DNA of 64,000 nucleotides. Source: Acinetobacter baylyi DSM 14961 = CIP 107474. GTDB lineage: Bacteria; Pseudomonadota; Gammaproteobacteria; Pseudomonadales; Moraxellaceae. This document shows, piece by piece, positions 1-8,640 of this stretch. Each line of letters opens with the position of its first letter. Positions within the stretch are counted from its first letter, which is position 1. The stretch is from positions 698,442 to 762,441 of the forward strand of contig NZ_KB849628.1 of NCBI RefSeq assembly GCF_000368685.1. The letters are read 5' to 3'. The position numbers and the translations under genes are program-made. Under the pieces are notes generated by a model. That model was not told the DNA's origin. It made no database searches and saw only the letters and a program-made list of their open reading frames with translations.

Positions 1-153
1 AGCAACCACTGACCCATACAGCATAAACCGATAGTTCTCAAAATAAGAACAAATCAAAATAATAATCGCAAAAAAAGGAAGCCAAAGATAAGCTGCTTTC
101 ATCATACTTCGATGTAAATAGCCTTTAACTGCAAAACTTTCAGGTCGTGTCAT
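1..153 (-). CDS. Hypothetical membrane protein, N-terminal part only
   Basis: An open frame begins with ATG at 153 (reverse strand) and runs off the left edge, giving 51 codons. The first residues read MTRPESFAVKGYLHRS, followed by a strongly hydrophobic stretch around residues 20-35 (WLPFFAIIILICSYF) that looks like a transmembrane segment. I do not recognise the family, and the C-terminus lies outside the window. It is divergent from nothing nearby, and the AT-rich gap to 301 contains no other gene I can support. Confidence 0.5.
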   Translation of the reverse strand, partial: MTRPESFAVKGYLHRSMMKAAYLWLPFFAIIILICSYFENYRFMLYGSVVA

Positions 154-301
154 ACTGATTATTTTAATTTGTAGATTTATCACTCAGAATAATTATAGAG
201 TGATAAATCAATAAATAGAACTTTTCTATCTTTACGATCTAAAAGTCAATAAATATTAAAATATTGTATCTACACACAAAAATAGAACAACCAGTTTACC
301 A

Positions 302-661
302 TTAGAATGGTTTGTAATTTGGCATTTTATCGTGTGGCGTTGCAATACATTTTTGTGTGATTTCAGTTCTGATTTGCTCTCGAATTGCATCAGGATTTGC
401 CGTGATGTTTTGCTGAGGCATGGCATAAACTTCATCAATAATATTCAAAATAAAGGTCTTGGTGATCTGATCTTCAATCTTATTGGCATGTTCAACAGCT
501 TGTGCTTTTTGAATCGCATTTTGACGATCAAGCATGATTGAACGTGCAGCATTGCCCATACTGGTACAGTATCCATGCCATTGTTCTTCTGGAGTCAAAG
601 GTTTTTTTTCACTACACCCCAACAGTGCGATCAAGATCGTAAAAGGTAAAAATTTTTTCAT
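302..661 (-). CDS. Small hypothetical lipoprotein
   Basis: A 119-residue protein that starts MKKFLPFTILIALLGCSEKK, a typical lipoprotein signal peptide with lipobox LLGC (Cys at residue 15), so it is probably lipidated and envelope-anchored. The frame stays open upstream to 715, but ATG 661 has a good AAAGGAG ribosome-binding site and sits exactly at the signal peptide, so I chose it. The mature part is polar and helical, with two further cysteines (GYCTSMG near residue 31 and QKCIATP near residue 106) that could form a disulfide. No functional family is recognised. Confidence 0.75.
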   Translation of the reverse strand: MKKFLPFTILIALLGCSEKKPLTPEEQWHGYCTSMGNAARSIMLDRQNAIQKAQAVEHANKIEDQITKTFILNIIDEVYAMPQQNITANPDAIREQIRTEITQKCIATPHDKMPNYKPF

Positions 662-766
662 GAGCACTCTCCTTTGCGCGTCATGATACTGAATTTTGAT
701 GATTTCCCCAAACACTTGTTTGTGTTGTTTTGCGTATCGTAGATGATATATTTTAGCGAAACTGGT

Positions 767-1162
767 TTAACGCATTTTTTTGATCAGCATCAAAAGCTCA
801 CCAATCACTTCCTCCCCCCCATCTTCGACTACAGCACGTCGCACGCATCCTTGTACATGATGATTCAGCAACTGTGTAGATACCGAGTCAAGTGCAGAGC
901 GTATCGCAGAAATTTGCGTCAAAATATCTACACAGTAACGATCATTTTCCACCATCTGTGCAACACCGTTCACCTGCCCACCAATGCGGCTCAATCGATT
1001 AAGCAACGCTTTTTTGTCTGGTTGTATGACGTGTTTTTGAGACATATGTAAATCATCAGAAACTTCGTTATTGCAGTCATCACATCGTTTTGATGGATCA
1101 TTGGAACCTTCAGCTTGCACAGAAGATTTTGCTAGCTTGGTTGTTTTTTGTGGCTTTGGCAT
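767..1162 (-). CDS. csoR: CsoR/RcnR-family metal-sensing repressor (probable copper sensor)
   Basis: 131 residues. From about residue 48 it shows the DUF156/CsoR four-helix fold signature: KKALLNRLSRIGGQVNGVAQMV, then RYCVDILTQISAIRSAL, then LNHHVQGCV. The Cys-His-Cys pattern is that of Cu(I)-sensing CsoR proteins. The N-terminal ~45 residues are an extension absent from typical 90-100 residue members and hold a CDDC motif that might bind metal. ATG 1162 follows GGATGAG, whereas the internal Met near residue 40 has no good ribosome-binding site, so the long form is preferred. The gene diverges from copA, and the palindrome at 1371-1389 is its likely operator. The family is clear; the copper assignment rests on the neighbours. 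Confidence 0.85.
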   Translation of the reverse strand: MPKPQKTTKLAKSSVQAEGSNDPSKRCDDCNNEVSDDLHMSQKHVIQPDKKALLNRLSRIGGQVNGVAQMVENDRYCVDILTQISAIRSALDSVSTQLLNHHVQGCVRRAVVEDGGEEVIGELLMLIKKMR

Positions 1163-1370
1163 TTACTCATCCATTTGGGTTTAACTCAATCATTACATGT
1201 AAAAATGATGGTTCATATAACCCTAATCTCGTCATTCAATTTGATCTTAACAGTTATTAGCCTTTGCATACAGATTTCACAATCTGTTTTACATACTCGG
1301 CAATAAGCCCCTCCATCATCTTTTTTTAATTCTTTATTCAAACAAAAATAACTTTTTTACTCTACCAAAA

Positions 1371-1389
1371 TATACCCCCATAGGGTATT
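1371..1389. promoter_or_regulatory. Putative CsoR operator in the copA promoter
   Basis: The palindrome ATACCC-CCATA-GGGTAT lies about 30 bp upstream of the copA start and overlaps the likely -10 (TATTAT at 1386-1391). CsoR-family repressors bind GC-tract palindromes of this form in the promoters they repress. The site and its symmetry are seen directly; assignment to the adjacent CsoR is inference. Confidence 0.7.
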
Positions 1390-1416
1390 ATAAATCTTAT
1401 TTTATAGGAAAATACA

Positions 1417-3825
1417 ATGACAAATCCTCCTGTAAAAAACCAAACCATCATCCTTCCTATTGAAGGCATGTCCTGTAATGCCTGTGCTACACGTATTGAA
1501 AAAGTACTAAATCGCCTACCCGATGTTCAAGCGCATGTAAATTTTGCTAGCGAAAAAGCTCAAATTGAACTAAAAAGCACCGAAAGTACGCTAGATGATG
1601 TTATTCATCATATTGAAAAAGCAGGGTTTAAAGTTCCTCCTCAACATCTTGAACTTTCAATTGAGGGTATGAGCTGTGCTGCGTGTGCAGCGCGAATTGA
1701 AAAGGTCTTAAATAAGCAGAACCACGTAGAGGCCGTCGTCAATTTTAGCAATGAGACAGCCCATGTTGATTATGTTACGGGTTTAATCACACCAGAACAA
1801 ATCATTCAAAAAATTGAAAAAGCAGGTTTTAAAGCGATTCAAAAACAGGAACTTAACTCGAAGGATCTTCAACAACACAAACAGCAACAATGGAAACAAC
1901 AGCAACACATGTTAATCATTGCAATCATTTTCACTCTACCCCTTATGGTTGAAATGATGGGCATGATGTTTGGCATGCATGAATTGATTCCTCGCTGGAT
2001 TCAGTGGTTACTGGCTACTCCTGTGCAATTCTGGTGTGGCTGGCAGTTTTATCGCAATGCATATCTTTCTTTGCGTGGTGGTTCAGCCAATATGGATGTA
2101 CTCGTCGTGCTAGGTACAACATCGGCTTATTTATTTAGCAGTGTTGTAGTGCTGTTTGGTCTGGATCAACATGTTTATTTTGAAGCCAGTGCAGCAATTA
2201 TCACTTTGGTTTTATTAGGTAAATTACTCGAAGCACGAGCGAAAGCAAAAACTGGTGCAGCAATCGAAAGTCTTCTCAATTTGCAACCTCAAATTGCGCA
2301 TCGTGAAATAGAGGGTGAAATCAGTGATATTGCGGTAAATGAGCTTCATTCTGGCGATATCTTTATTGTTCGCCCTGGTGAAAGTATTCCAGTAGACGGC
2401 ATCATTTTAGAAGGGACTTCCGAAATAGATGAAGCTATGCTGACGGGTGAAAGTATGCCCGTCATCAAACATCCACAGGATCAAGTTTTTGCAGCCACGA
2501 TTAATTATCACGGCGTACTTCGTGTCAAAGCAACTGGTGTTGGAAATGATACTGTACTGGCCAAAATTATTGGTATGGTCGAACAAGCACAAGGTTCTAA
2601 AGCAGCAATACAAAAACTTGCAGATCAGATCGCCAGTATTTTTGTTCCTGTCGTCATCATCATTAGTTTGTTAACATTGTTGTTGACTTGGTGGTTAAGT
2701 CAATCTTTTACCTCTAGCTTAATCAGCGCTGTGGCAGTATTGGTCATTGCTTGCCCGTGTGCTTTAGGATTGGCAACACCTACCGCTATTATGGTCGGGA
2801 CAGGTCGTGGTGCTCAATCGGGCATCTTGTTTAGAAATGCACAGGCCCTCGAACATGCTCAAAAAATCAGCGTTATGGTCATGGATAAAACTGGAACCTT
2901 AACCGAAGGAAAACCCGCAGTTGCACACAGTAAAATTGAGGCTGGTATTTCTGTATCTCATTTTTGGTCGGCAATTAAGACATTAGAACGCGACTCAGAA
3001 CATCCTATCGCACGCGCACTGGTTCAACATACAGAAACGATGCAGACAGACCAACTCGAATTACAAGATTTCAAAGTCTTATCAGGCCATGGTATTCAAG
3101 CAAGAATCAACGGTGATCTGGCGTTATTGGGCTCTCCTCGGTTTTTATCTGAACACGATATCACGCTTGATCACACGCTGGTTGAAGAACTTGAGCATCA
3201 GGGAAATACCGTGATTGCCCTATCGATTGCGGGACAGTTGCAAGGCTATATTGGGTTACAGGATCAGTTAAGAGCCGATGCTTCATCTACAATTTATGCT
3301 TTACAACAGCGTGGTATCGAGATTGTTATACTCACTGGCGATAGTCCTAGAGTGGCTAAGGTCATTGCAAAACAACTTAATATCGAGAAATTTGTCGCTG
3401 GTGTACTACCACAAAACAAAGCAGCAGAAGTTGCCAAGCTCAAACAGCAAGGTCATTGGGTTGCAATGGTGGGTGATGGCATCAATGATGCACCAGCATT
3501 AGCCACCGCAGATATCTCATTTGCCATTGGAGCAGGTTCAGATATCGCAATTGATTCGGCAGATATTGTACTGATGCAAAGTCAATTGACTGGTTTAATC
3601 AATGCGATTGATCTGTCAAAAGCAACCCTATCTAAAGTAAAGCAAAACCTGTTTTTTGCGTTTATTTATAATTCGTTGGGTATCCCACTTGCTGCACTCG
3701 GCTTATTAAACCCCGTAGTGGCAGGTGCAGCCATGGCACTGAGTTCGGTGTCAGTTTTAACCAATTCACTGTTGTTACGTCGTTGGAAACCCCTAAAATT
3801 TAATTCAACTCAGGAGATTAAATAA
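1417..3825 (+). CDS. copA: Copper-translocating P1B-type ATPase
   Basis: 802 residues. It exports Cu(I) across the inner membrane using ATP. Two N-terminal heavy-metal-associated domains carry CxxC sites, GMSCNAC (C20/C23) and GMSCAAC (C87/C90). The membrane metal site is CPC at residues 446-448, the phosphorylated aspartate is in DKTGTLTEG (D490), and the hinge motif GDGINDAPA starts near residue 686. Length is normal for CopA. ATG 1417 has an AGGAAA ribosome-binding site. The stop codon overlaps the copZ start by one base (TAATG), so the two are translationally coupled. Expression is probably repressed by the divergent CsoR-type protein until copper accumulates. Confidence 0.97.
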   Translation: MTNPPVKNQTIILPIEGMSCNACATRIEKVLNRLPDVQAHVNFASEKAQIELKSTESTLDDVIHHIEKAGFKVPPQHLELSIEGMSCAACAARIEKVLNKQNHVEAVVNFSNETAHVDYVTGLITPEQIIQKIEKAGFKAIQKQELNSKDLQQHKQQQWKQQQHMLIIAIIFTLPLMVEMMGMMFGMHELIPRWIQWLLATPVQFWCGWQFYRNAYLSLRGGSANMDVLVVLGTTSAYLFSSVVVLFGLDQHVYFEASAAIITLVLLGKLLEARAKAKTGAAIESLLNLQPQIAHREIEGEISDIAVNELHSGDIFIVRPGESIPVDGIILEGTSEIDEAMLTGESMPVIKHPQDQVFAATINYHGVLRVKATGVGNDTVLAKIIGMVEQAQGSKAAIQKLADQIASIFVPVVIIISLLTLLLTWWLSQSFTSSLISAVAVLVIACPCALGLATPTAIMVGTGRGAQSGILFRNAQALEHAQKISVMVMDKTGTLTEGKPAVAHSKIEAGISVSHFWSAIKTLERDSEHPIARALVQHTETMQTDQLELQDFKVLSGHGIQARINGDLALLGSPRFLSEHDITLDHTLVEELEHQGNTVIALSIAGQLQGYIGLQDQLRADASSTIYALQQRGIEIVILTGDSPRVAKVIAKQLNIEKFVAGVLPQNKAAEVAKLKQQGHWVAMVGDGINDAPALATADISFAIGAGSDIAIDSADIVLMQSQLTGLINAIDLSKATLSKVKQNLFFAFIYNSLGIPLAALGLLNPVVAGAAMALSSVSVLTNSLLLRRWKPLKFNSTQEIK

Positions 3826-4037
3826 TGTCTACCATTCAATTTACAGTAGAAGGCATGTCTTGCGGTGGCTGTTCAAGTAAAGTTAAAAATACCCTTGAAG
3901 CATTTGATCAGATCAGTCAGGTTGAAGTAGAGCTTGCGACTGGAGAAGTTAAAGTTCATGTTGAACCTGATCAAAACATCGATAAAGAACAAATCAAAGC
4001 AGCCATCGAAGATTTGGGTTTTGATGTTGTAAACTGA
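3825..4037 (+). CDS. copZ: Copper chaperone, HMA domain
   Basis: A 70-residue single heavy-metal-associated domain with the Cu(I)-binding motif GMSCGGC near residues 10-16 and the usual ferredoxin-like pattern ending in AIEDLGFDV. CopZ-type proteins carry cytoplasmic Cu(I) and hand it to the N-terminal domains of CopA. It overlaps copA by one base and is followed directly by a strong terminator, so it is the last gene of the copper operon. Confidence 0.93.
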   Translation: MSTIQFTVEGMSCGGCSSKVKNTLEAFDQISQVEVELATGEVKVHVEPDQNIDKEQIKAAIEDLGFDVVN

Positions 4038-4066
4038 TGTATATACCTGCTGTCAAACTCAATGCT

Positions 4067-4097
4067 AAAAGGTCGATATTTAAATATCGACCTTTTT
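4067..4097. terminator. Bidirectional terminator between copZ and tamB
   Basis: A perfect inverted repeat AAAGGTCGATATTT / AAATATCGACCTTT is flanked by short A- and T-tracts, so it can end copZ transcripts on the plus strand and tamB transcripts on the minus strand. Confidence 0.85.
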
Positions 4098-4116
4098 ATT
4101 TATATTCCCAAAAACA

Positions 4117-7100
4117 CTAGAAACGCCAATTATAGAAAATATCAATCGAACGTTCTAAAGCCTGACTTGCTTCCAGATATAAACGTTTATTCATCTGATA
4201 ACGCAGTGTTAATTTATTCACAGGTGTAAATACGCCCACACCATAACGAATAAACAGATCAGGCGTGATATACCCCGTCAGACTGACCTGAGTATCATCG
4301 CCAGTTCCCTGTGCATCCAATGCCAATCCACTTAGACCAAAAGTACGACCAATCTGGTTAGTAAGTGCACGTGTTCCTCCCAGGCCCATACTTATACCTG
4401 CGGCTGCAATGGTGTTATTTACATCCGATTTAAAGCCCGCTGTATTGCTCAGACTACTGCTGCCTTCATTAATACGCCCAGTTACTAATGCATTGAGCGC
4501 TTCTTGTTCAGATAAACCAGCATCGTTGTAAATTTGAATATTCGGAACAGATGCGGTTCCAGTCACACGAACACCAACCACACTTCCCTGAACATTCTTG
4601 TTGGCATCGACATCCAATGTTGGGTTTGAAAGTGGGCCGTTGAAACGTGCAATTGCACGATTAAGATCAAGACTTTGTCCATAGGCTTCAATTTTGACTT
4701 TCTGGCTTACCCCGATTGCACCACTTGCGTTCATGGCTGTTTCCAAACCGCGCTGGGTTAAATTTAAACGGCCAACAAGTGGAATACGACTATTAAAGCC
4801 TTGGAAAATAACCTGATTACCAATGTTAACGCCAATATCTGCGCGAATGTCCCAAGGCTTGGCTGCTTTTAAAATCGCAAGCTGATCTTGTCCTTCACGA
4901 ACGATCCGCACATCAGAAGATACGCCAACCACTGGCTCGGTTGCTTCTGGCATCGAAATCAAGGCACGCGGTACATTGACATTACCCTGTACAGAAATAC
5001 GTTTACTTAACGGATAAGCATCCATAGATAAATCTGGAGTCACAATTGCGGTAATTAATGGAGCCTGACGTACCAGTAAATTTTCACCTTTAAGATTAAG
5101 CTGGATACGTGGATCATTTTTCCAGTCAATATTACCTGTTAACGTTCCTACACCACGTCCACTATTAAATGCGCCATTGATGCTTGCCGAATCCTGACGG
5201 ATGGAAGAATAAAGTTGAATATTATTTAGATTAACAGGCAGTGAGATCATGCTGATCGCACCATCTTTCAGACGTAATTCCCCTGTCACCTGTGGTTGAG
5301 TCAATGTACCGTTAATTTTACCCGCCAAAGATAAAGTACCGCCCATCGAACGAACATCACTAATAAACGGCTTAAATACTTTAAGTTGTACATTATTAAA
5401 GGCGACTTCCCCACTCATTGGCATCGGCTTTTGATAAGGATTTACAATCACTTTGGCGTAGCCTGTACCAATTGCATCGGTCTTGACATCCAGACGCATT
5501 AACAACCCTTGAGGCACCGTACGTGCAATTACGCTCAATTGATCATAACCTAAAGTGGAAGGTGGATCCTGCGGATCCGAAGCAGCTAGACCAATTTCCC
5601 CATTTTGGGTAATAAACTGAGCATCTAACTGTGGCTTACCACCACTTGCCCAAGATGCTTTGGCATAGCCGTTAAGCTTACCAGTAATAGCCAAACCTTC
5701 TGGCATAAATGCGGCAAAATCACCTAAATCCAGATTACGAGTTGCGAATGATACGTTACCCCGTGCAGCACTTACACGCACTGGTTGGTCAAAGCACAAT
5801 TGACTTTGCTGACTCGCCCAGCAATGCTGGCCCACAAATAATTCTTGGCGACTTTGATTATAAATCACAGCCGCATTTTGCTGCTGTTTCAACACAGCAC
5901 GGCGAGAGTCGAAAATTCCTTGTTGAATCTGCCCAAGCCAGTCATTATTTGCATTAAAACCACCTGCAAGCTGAACATAAAATTTTGAATAATAGTTCCA
6001 GCCTTGAAGCTGTACCAAGTGTGCTTTTCGCGTTCCAGAGAGTGTAATTCCAGCATATTGAATCTGACGAGTACCGCTTTGTAAGTCATTCAGTGTGGCT
6101 TTTAAAGATGTTGGTACACTCTCCGATGTCGGCAACTCACCTTGGATACGAACTTTTTTTACACTGATATTATTAAATCCAAAATTATCAACAGCCAAAT
6201 TTGCTGTGGCTTTTAATCGTGGTTGAGCCTGTACATTCAAATAACCATATGCCCGACCTCGGAGTCCTGTATATATTTCATTCAGCGCTGGAGCATTAAC
6301 ATTGAGTCTCAAATTCTGCGCATTACCAGAGGCCTGTACCTGATTTTGTCCATAAGCTAAAAAGAGATTATTTGCTTCAAACTGCTGTGGTAAGAAACCT
6401 TTCTGATTGGAATTAATCACGACTGCCAGATTGCCCATACCACGCACAATCTTGTTGTTGATATAACCTGCCAAATTCAGCTTTTCAACATTGATACGTT
6501 TCGATTGTTCTGACCACAGACCTTGCGTTCTCAAGTTTCCAGATAATTCACCTTTCACAGTAGAAACAAAATATTGGGGCTTGAAACGAACCAGTGAAGC
6601 ATTGATATCCCAACCAATCGCGTTTTTGAGATTCACAGATCCATTCGCATAAATTTTACCTGCAACCCCATCATGTTGTAGCTCACCAATCCGAATAAAA
6701 TCAGGCGTACCAGAAATGTTAAAGCGTAATAGGCCTTTACCCTGATTAAAAGCATTTAATCCGCCATCATATTTCACCGCAAAACCTTTAAAGCCACCAC
6801 CCGATTTTTCATCATGAAAAAGTATAGCTGCTGTACTTTTTCCTGTTAATTCAATCAAATCTTTTTGGTTTGAGCTGGCCATATGGCCTTTGAGATTAAT
6901 CGCATCAAACTGAATGATTTGTTGATTCGGTTTTGCATAGCCGTTGGCTTTAATTTGTCCATTAATTAAATCGACAGGTGCAGCAGATGAAATCATTTGC
7001 GGATTAAAATCTTGTGCATTGATGAGTGCATTCCATTTGAGTTGACGCTTTTCAGATGGAAGTTCAACTTTAGCCTGACCAGAAAGACTGCCTTTTTGTA

Positions 7101-8616
7101 TACCTTGATACTTAAAATCTGGGATATTTAAAATATTGTCTTTGAGATCCAGACGCGCATTATATTGACCTGCAGGTAAACTGCCTTGTTCGTGCGCACG
7201 AACATTTGTCGCTACATGAATATCTTGCTGACCTTCTACCAGTGCCAGATTAACCTGTCCCTGATCACTGTCTAGCCAACCAATATACGGCATAGCACGA
7301 TTGATATTTTTCCATGAAACATCCAGCAGCATTGGTTGAACCTTATTAGATTTTGCTGCCGCCTGATCAAGTTGAATTGTCCAGGATTCATATTTATCAA
7401 AATCTAAATGGGCCGTGAGTGCCACACCTTTTTCAAGTGTTCCAGCAGAACTCAGGTTTGCATCCAAACTTGGAGGTAAAAAGTCCTGAACCACCTGAGG
7501 AATAACTTTATCTTTGGGATTTAAATGATTAAGACGACCTTTGACATCCCATGTGACCTGTTCATGCCATCCAACACGCCCAGCCAGACTGACCGAACCA
7601 CCCATTAACTGACCATTAAAGTCATGAATATCCAGACCATTAACCAGATCGGTCTGCATCGCAGAGTTGTAACGACCTTCTGGAATATTTTCGCCTTTCA
7701 AATCAGTATCTAATGTTATACCTAGTGATTGTACGTCACCCTTAAATTTGGCAACGCCATCTTTGGCAAATAGTTTCTGCTCGGTAAGAATAGGTAAATG
7801 ATAATTTTTAAAAATCAATTGCCCAAACATAGGCACATGATCACGGACAGGATGAATAACAGCCCAACCTGTCAATAAATCTGGGGTTTTAGTCGCAACG
7901 CCTGCTTCAATCGTATCCAGCGAGCCTTTTGCCACGACTTTAATGGTCTTGATATTAAGCGCGTTTAGAGACGGAATGATGAGGTCTGCCTGAGCAGAAA
8001 GTGGATATTTACCACTAAATGTCATTTGTCCAGTCGCATTTTGAACAGCAAGATATCCCATGTCAAAACGCGAATCTTCAAATTTCAGCTCAGTTCCAGA
8101 CCATAAGGCATCTTCAAGATAAATATCGTTGAAATCAACATGTGTTGAGCCAGTCTGAATTCTTAAATGGTCTATGTTGGCAGCATTTAGACGTAAAATA
8201 AAAGGAAGCTTGATCTCACTAAACTTAAATGGCTCCCCTGTCGGTTTGGCATAATTGATAATTTGCAGGTTTTGCACATCTGCTTTGCTTAAATGTACTT
8301 CTTTATTAATTAATGCACGCCAACCTAAATGAATATCTGCACGATCAATTTTAACATCCAAGTCTTTTAGCTTGACCAGAATATTTTTTAGGATAATGCC
8401 GTTCAGTAAATTTCCGCCTTCATATTGATATTGAATAATTTGCTGACGCTCCATCACGCGATCCAGCAAAAACTTACTGCCACGATCTGTCGACACCATT
8501 ACGGTTAAAGCAGAAACCAAAAACAGCATAATGATTGCGAATGTCAGCAATACACTTCTTAAAATGCGACGTTGTTTTTGTGGTGTCTGTGCTGGTTGCT
8601 GTTCAAGTTCAGCCAT
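4117..8616 (-). CDS. tamB: Translocation and assembly module inner-membrane protein TamB
   Basis: 1499 residues. One N-terminal transmembrane helix (about residues 20-42, SVLLTFAIIMLFLVSAL) is followed by a very long periplasmic beta-rich region of AsmA/bridge type. A C-terminal DUF490 (TamB) domain ends in an aromatic residue, ...FYNWRF. TamB spans the periplasm and works with the outer-membrane TamA in outer-membrane protein insertion and lipid transport. The gene lies 24 bp downstream of tamA, in the usual tamA-tamB order. Length is within the larger end of the family (E. coli about 1260). I see no frameshift. Confidence 0.95.
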   Translation of the reverse strand: MAELEQQPAQTPQKQRRILRSVLLTFAIIMLFLVSALTVMVSTDRGSKFLLDRVMERQQIIQYQYEGGNLLNGIILKNILVKLKDLDVKIDRADIHLGWRALINKEVHLSKADVQNLQIINYAKPTGEPFKFSEIKLPFILRLNAANIDHLRIQTGSTHVDFNDIYLEDALWSGTELKFEDSRFDMGYLAVQNATGQMTFSGKYPLSAQADLIIPSLNALNIKTIKVVAKGSLDTIEAGVATKTPDLLTGWAVIHPVRDHVPMFGQLIFKNYHLPILTEQKLFAKDGVAKFKGDVQSLGITLDTDLKGENIPEGRYNSAMQTDLVNGLDIHDFNGQLMGGSVSLAGRVGWHEQVTWDVKGRLNHLNPKDKVIPQVVQDFLPPSLDANLSSAGTLEKGVALTAHLDFDKYESWTIQLDQAAAKSNKVQPMLLDVSWKNINRAMPYIGWLDSDQGQVNLALVEGQQDIHVATNVRAHEQGSLPAGQYNARLDLKDNILNIPDFKYQGIQKGSLSGQAKVELPSEKRQLKWNALINAQDFNPQMISSAAPVDLINGQIKANGYAKPNQQIIQFDAINLKGHMASSNQKDLIELTGKSTAAILFHDEKSGGGFKGFAVKYDGGLNAFNQGKGLLRFNISGTPDFIRIGELQHDGVAGKIYANGSVNLKNAIGWDINASLVRFKPQYFVSTVKGELSGNLRTQGLWSEQSKRINVEKLNLAGYINNKIVRGMGNLAVVINSNQKGFLPQQFEANNLFLAYGQNQVQASGNAQNLRLNVNAPALNEIYTGLRGRAYGYLNVQAQPRLKATANLAVDNFGFNNISVKKVRIQGELPTSESVPTSLKATLNDLQSGTRQIQYAGITLSGTRKAHLVQLQGWNYYSKFYVQLAGGFNANNDWLGQIQQGIFDSRRAVLKQQQNAAVIYNQSRQELFVGQHCWASQQSQLCFDQPVRVSAARGNVSFATRNLDLGDFAAFMPEGLAITGKLNGYAKASWASGGKPQLDAQFITQNGEIGLAASDPQDPPSTLGYDQLSVIARTVPQGLLMRLDVKTDAIGTGYAKVIVNPYQKPMPMSGEVAFNNVQLKVFKPFISDVRSMGGTLSLAGKINGTLTQPQVTGELRLKDGAISMISLPVNLNNIQLYSSIRQDSASINGAFNSGRGVGTLTGNIDWKNDPRIQLNLKGENLLVRQAPLITAIVTPDLSMDAYPLSKRISVQGNVNVPRALISMPEATEPVVGVSSDVRIVREGQDQLAILKAAKPWDIRADIGVNIGNQVIFQGFNSRIPLVGRLNLTQRGLETAMNASGAIGVSQKVKIEAYGQSLDLNRAIARFNGPLSNPTLDVDANKNVQGSVVGVRVTGTASVPNIQIYNDAGLSEQEALNALVTGRINEGSSSLSNTAGFKSDVNNTIAAAGISMGLGGTRALTNQIGRTFGLSGLALDAQGTGDDTQVSLTGYITPDLFIRYGVGVFTPVNKLTLRYQMNKRLYLEASQALERSIDIFYNWRF

Positions 8617-8640
8617 AATTATCCCAAAGCCAATTTTGTT

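Noticed and set aside
743-1051. 102-codon plus-strand ORF opposite csoR
   Set aside because: Antisense to a clear CsoR-family gene; no ribosome-binding site or known motif.
1371-1391. MerR/CueR-type operator for copA
   Set aside because: The palindrome lies between -35-like and -10-like elements, but it lacks the CueR pattern (ACCTTCC-GGAAGGT) and the adjacent regulator is CsoR-type.
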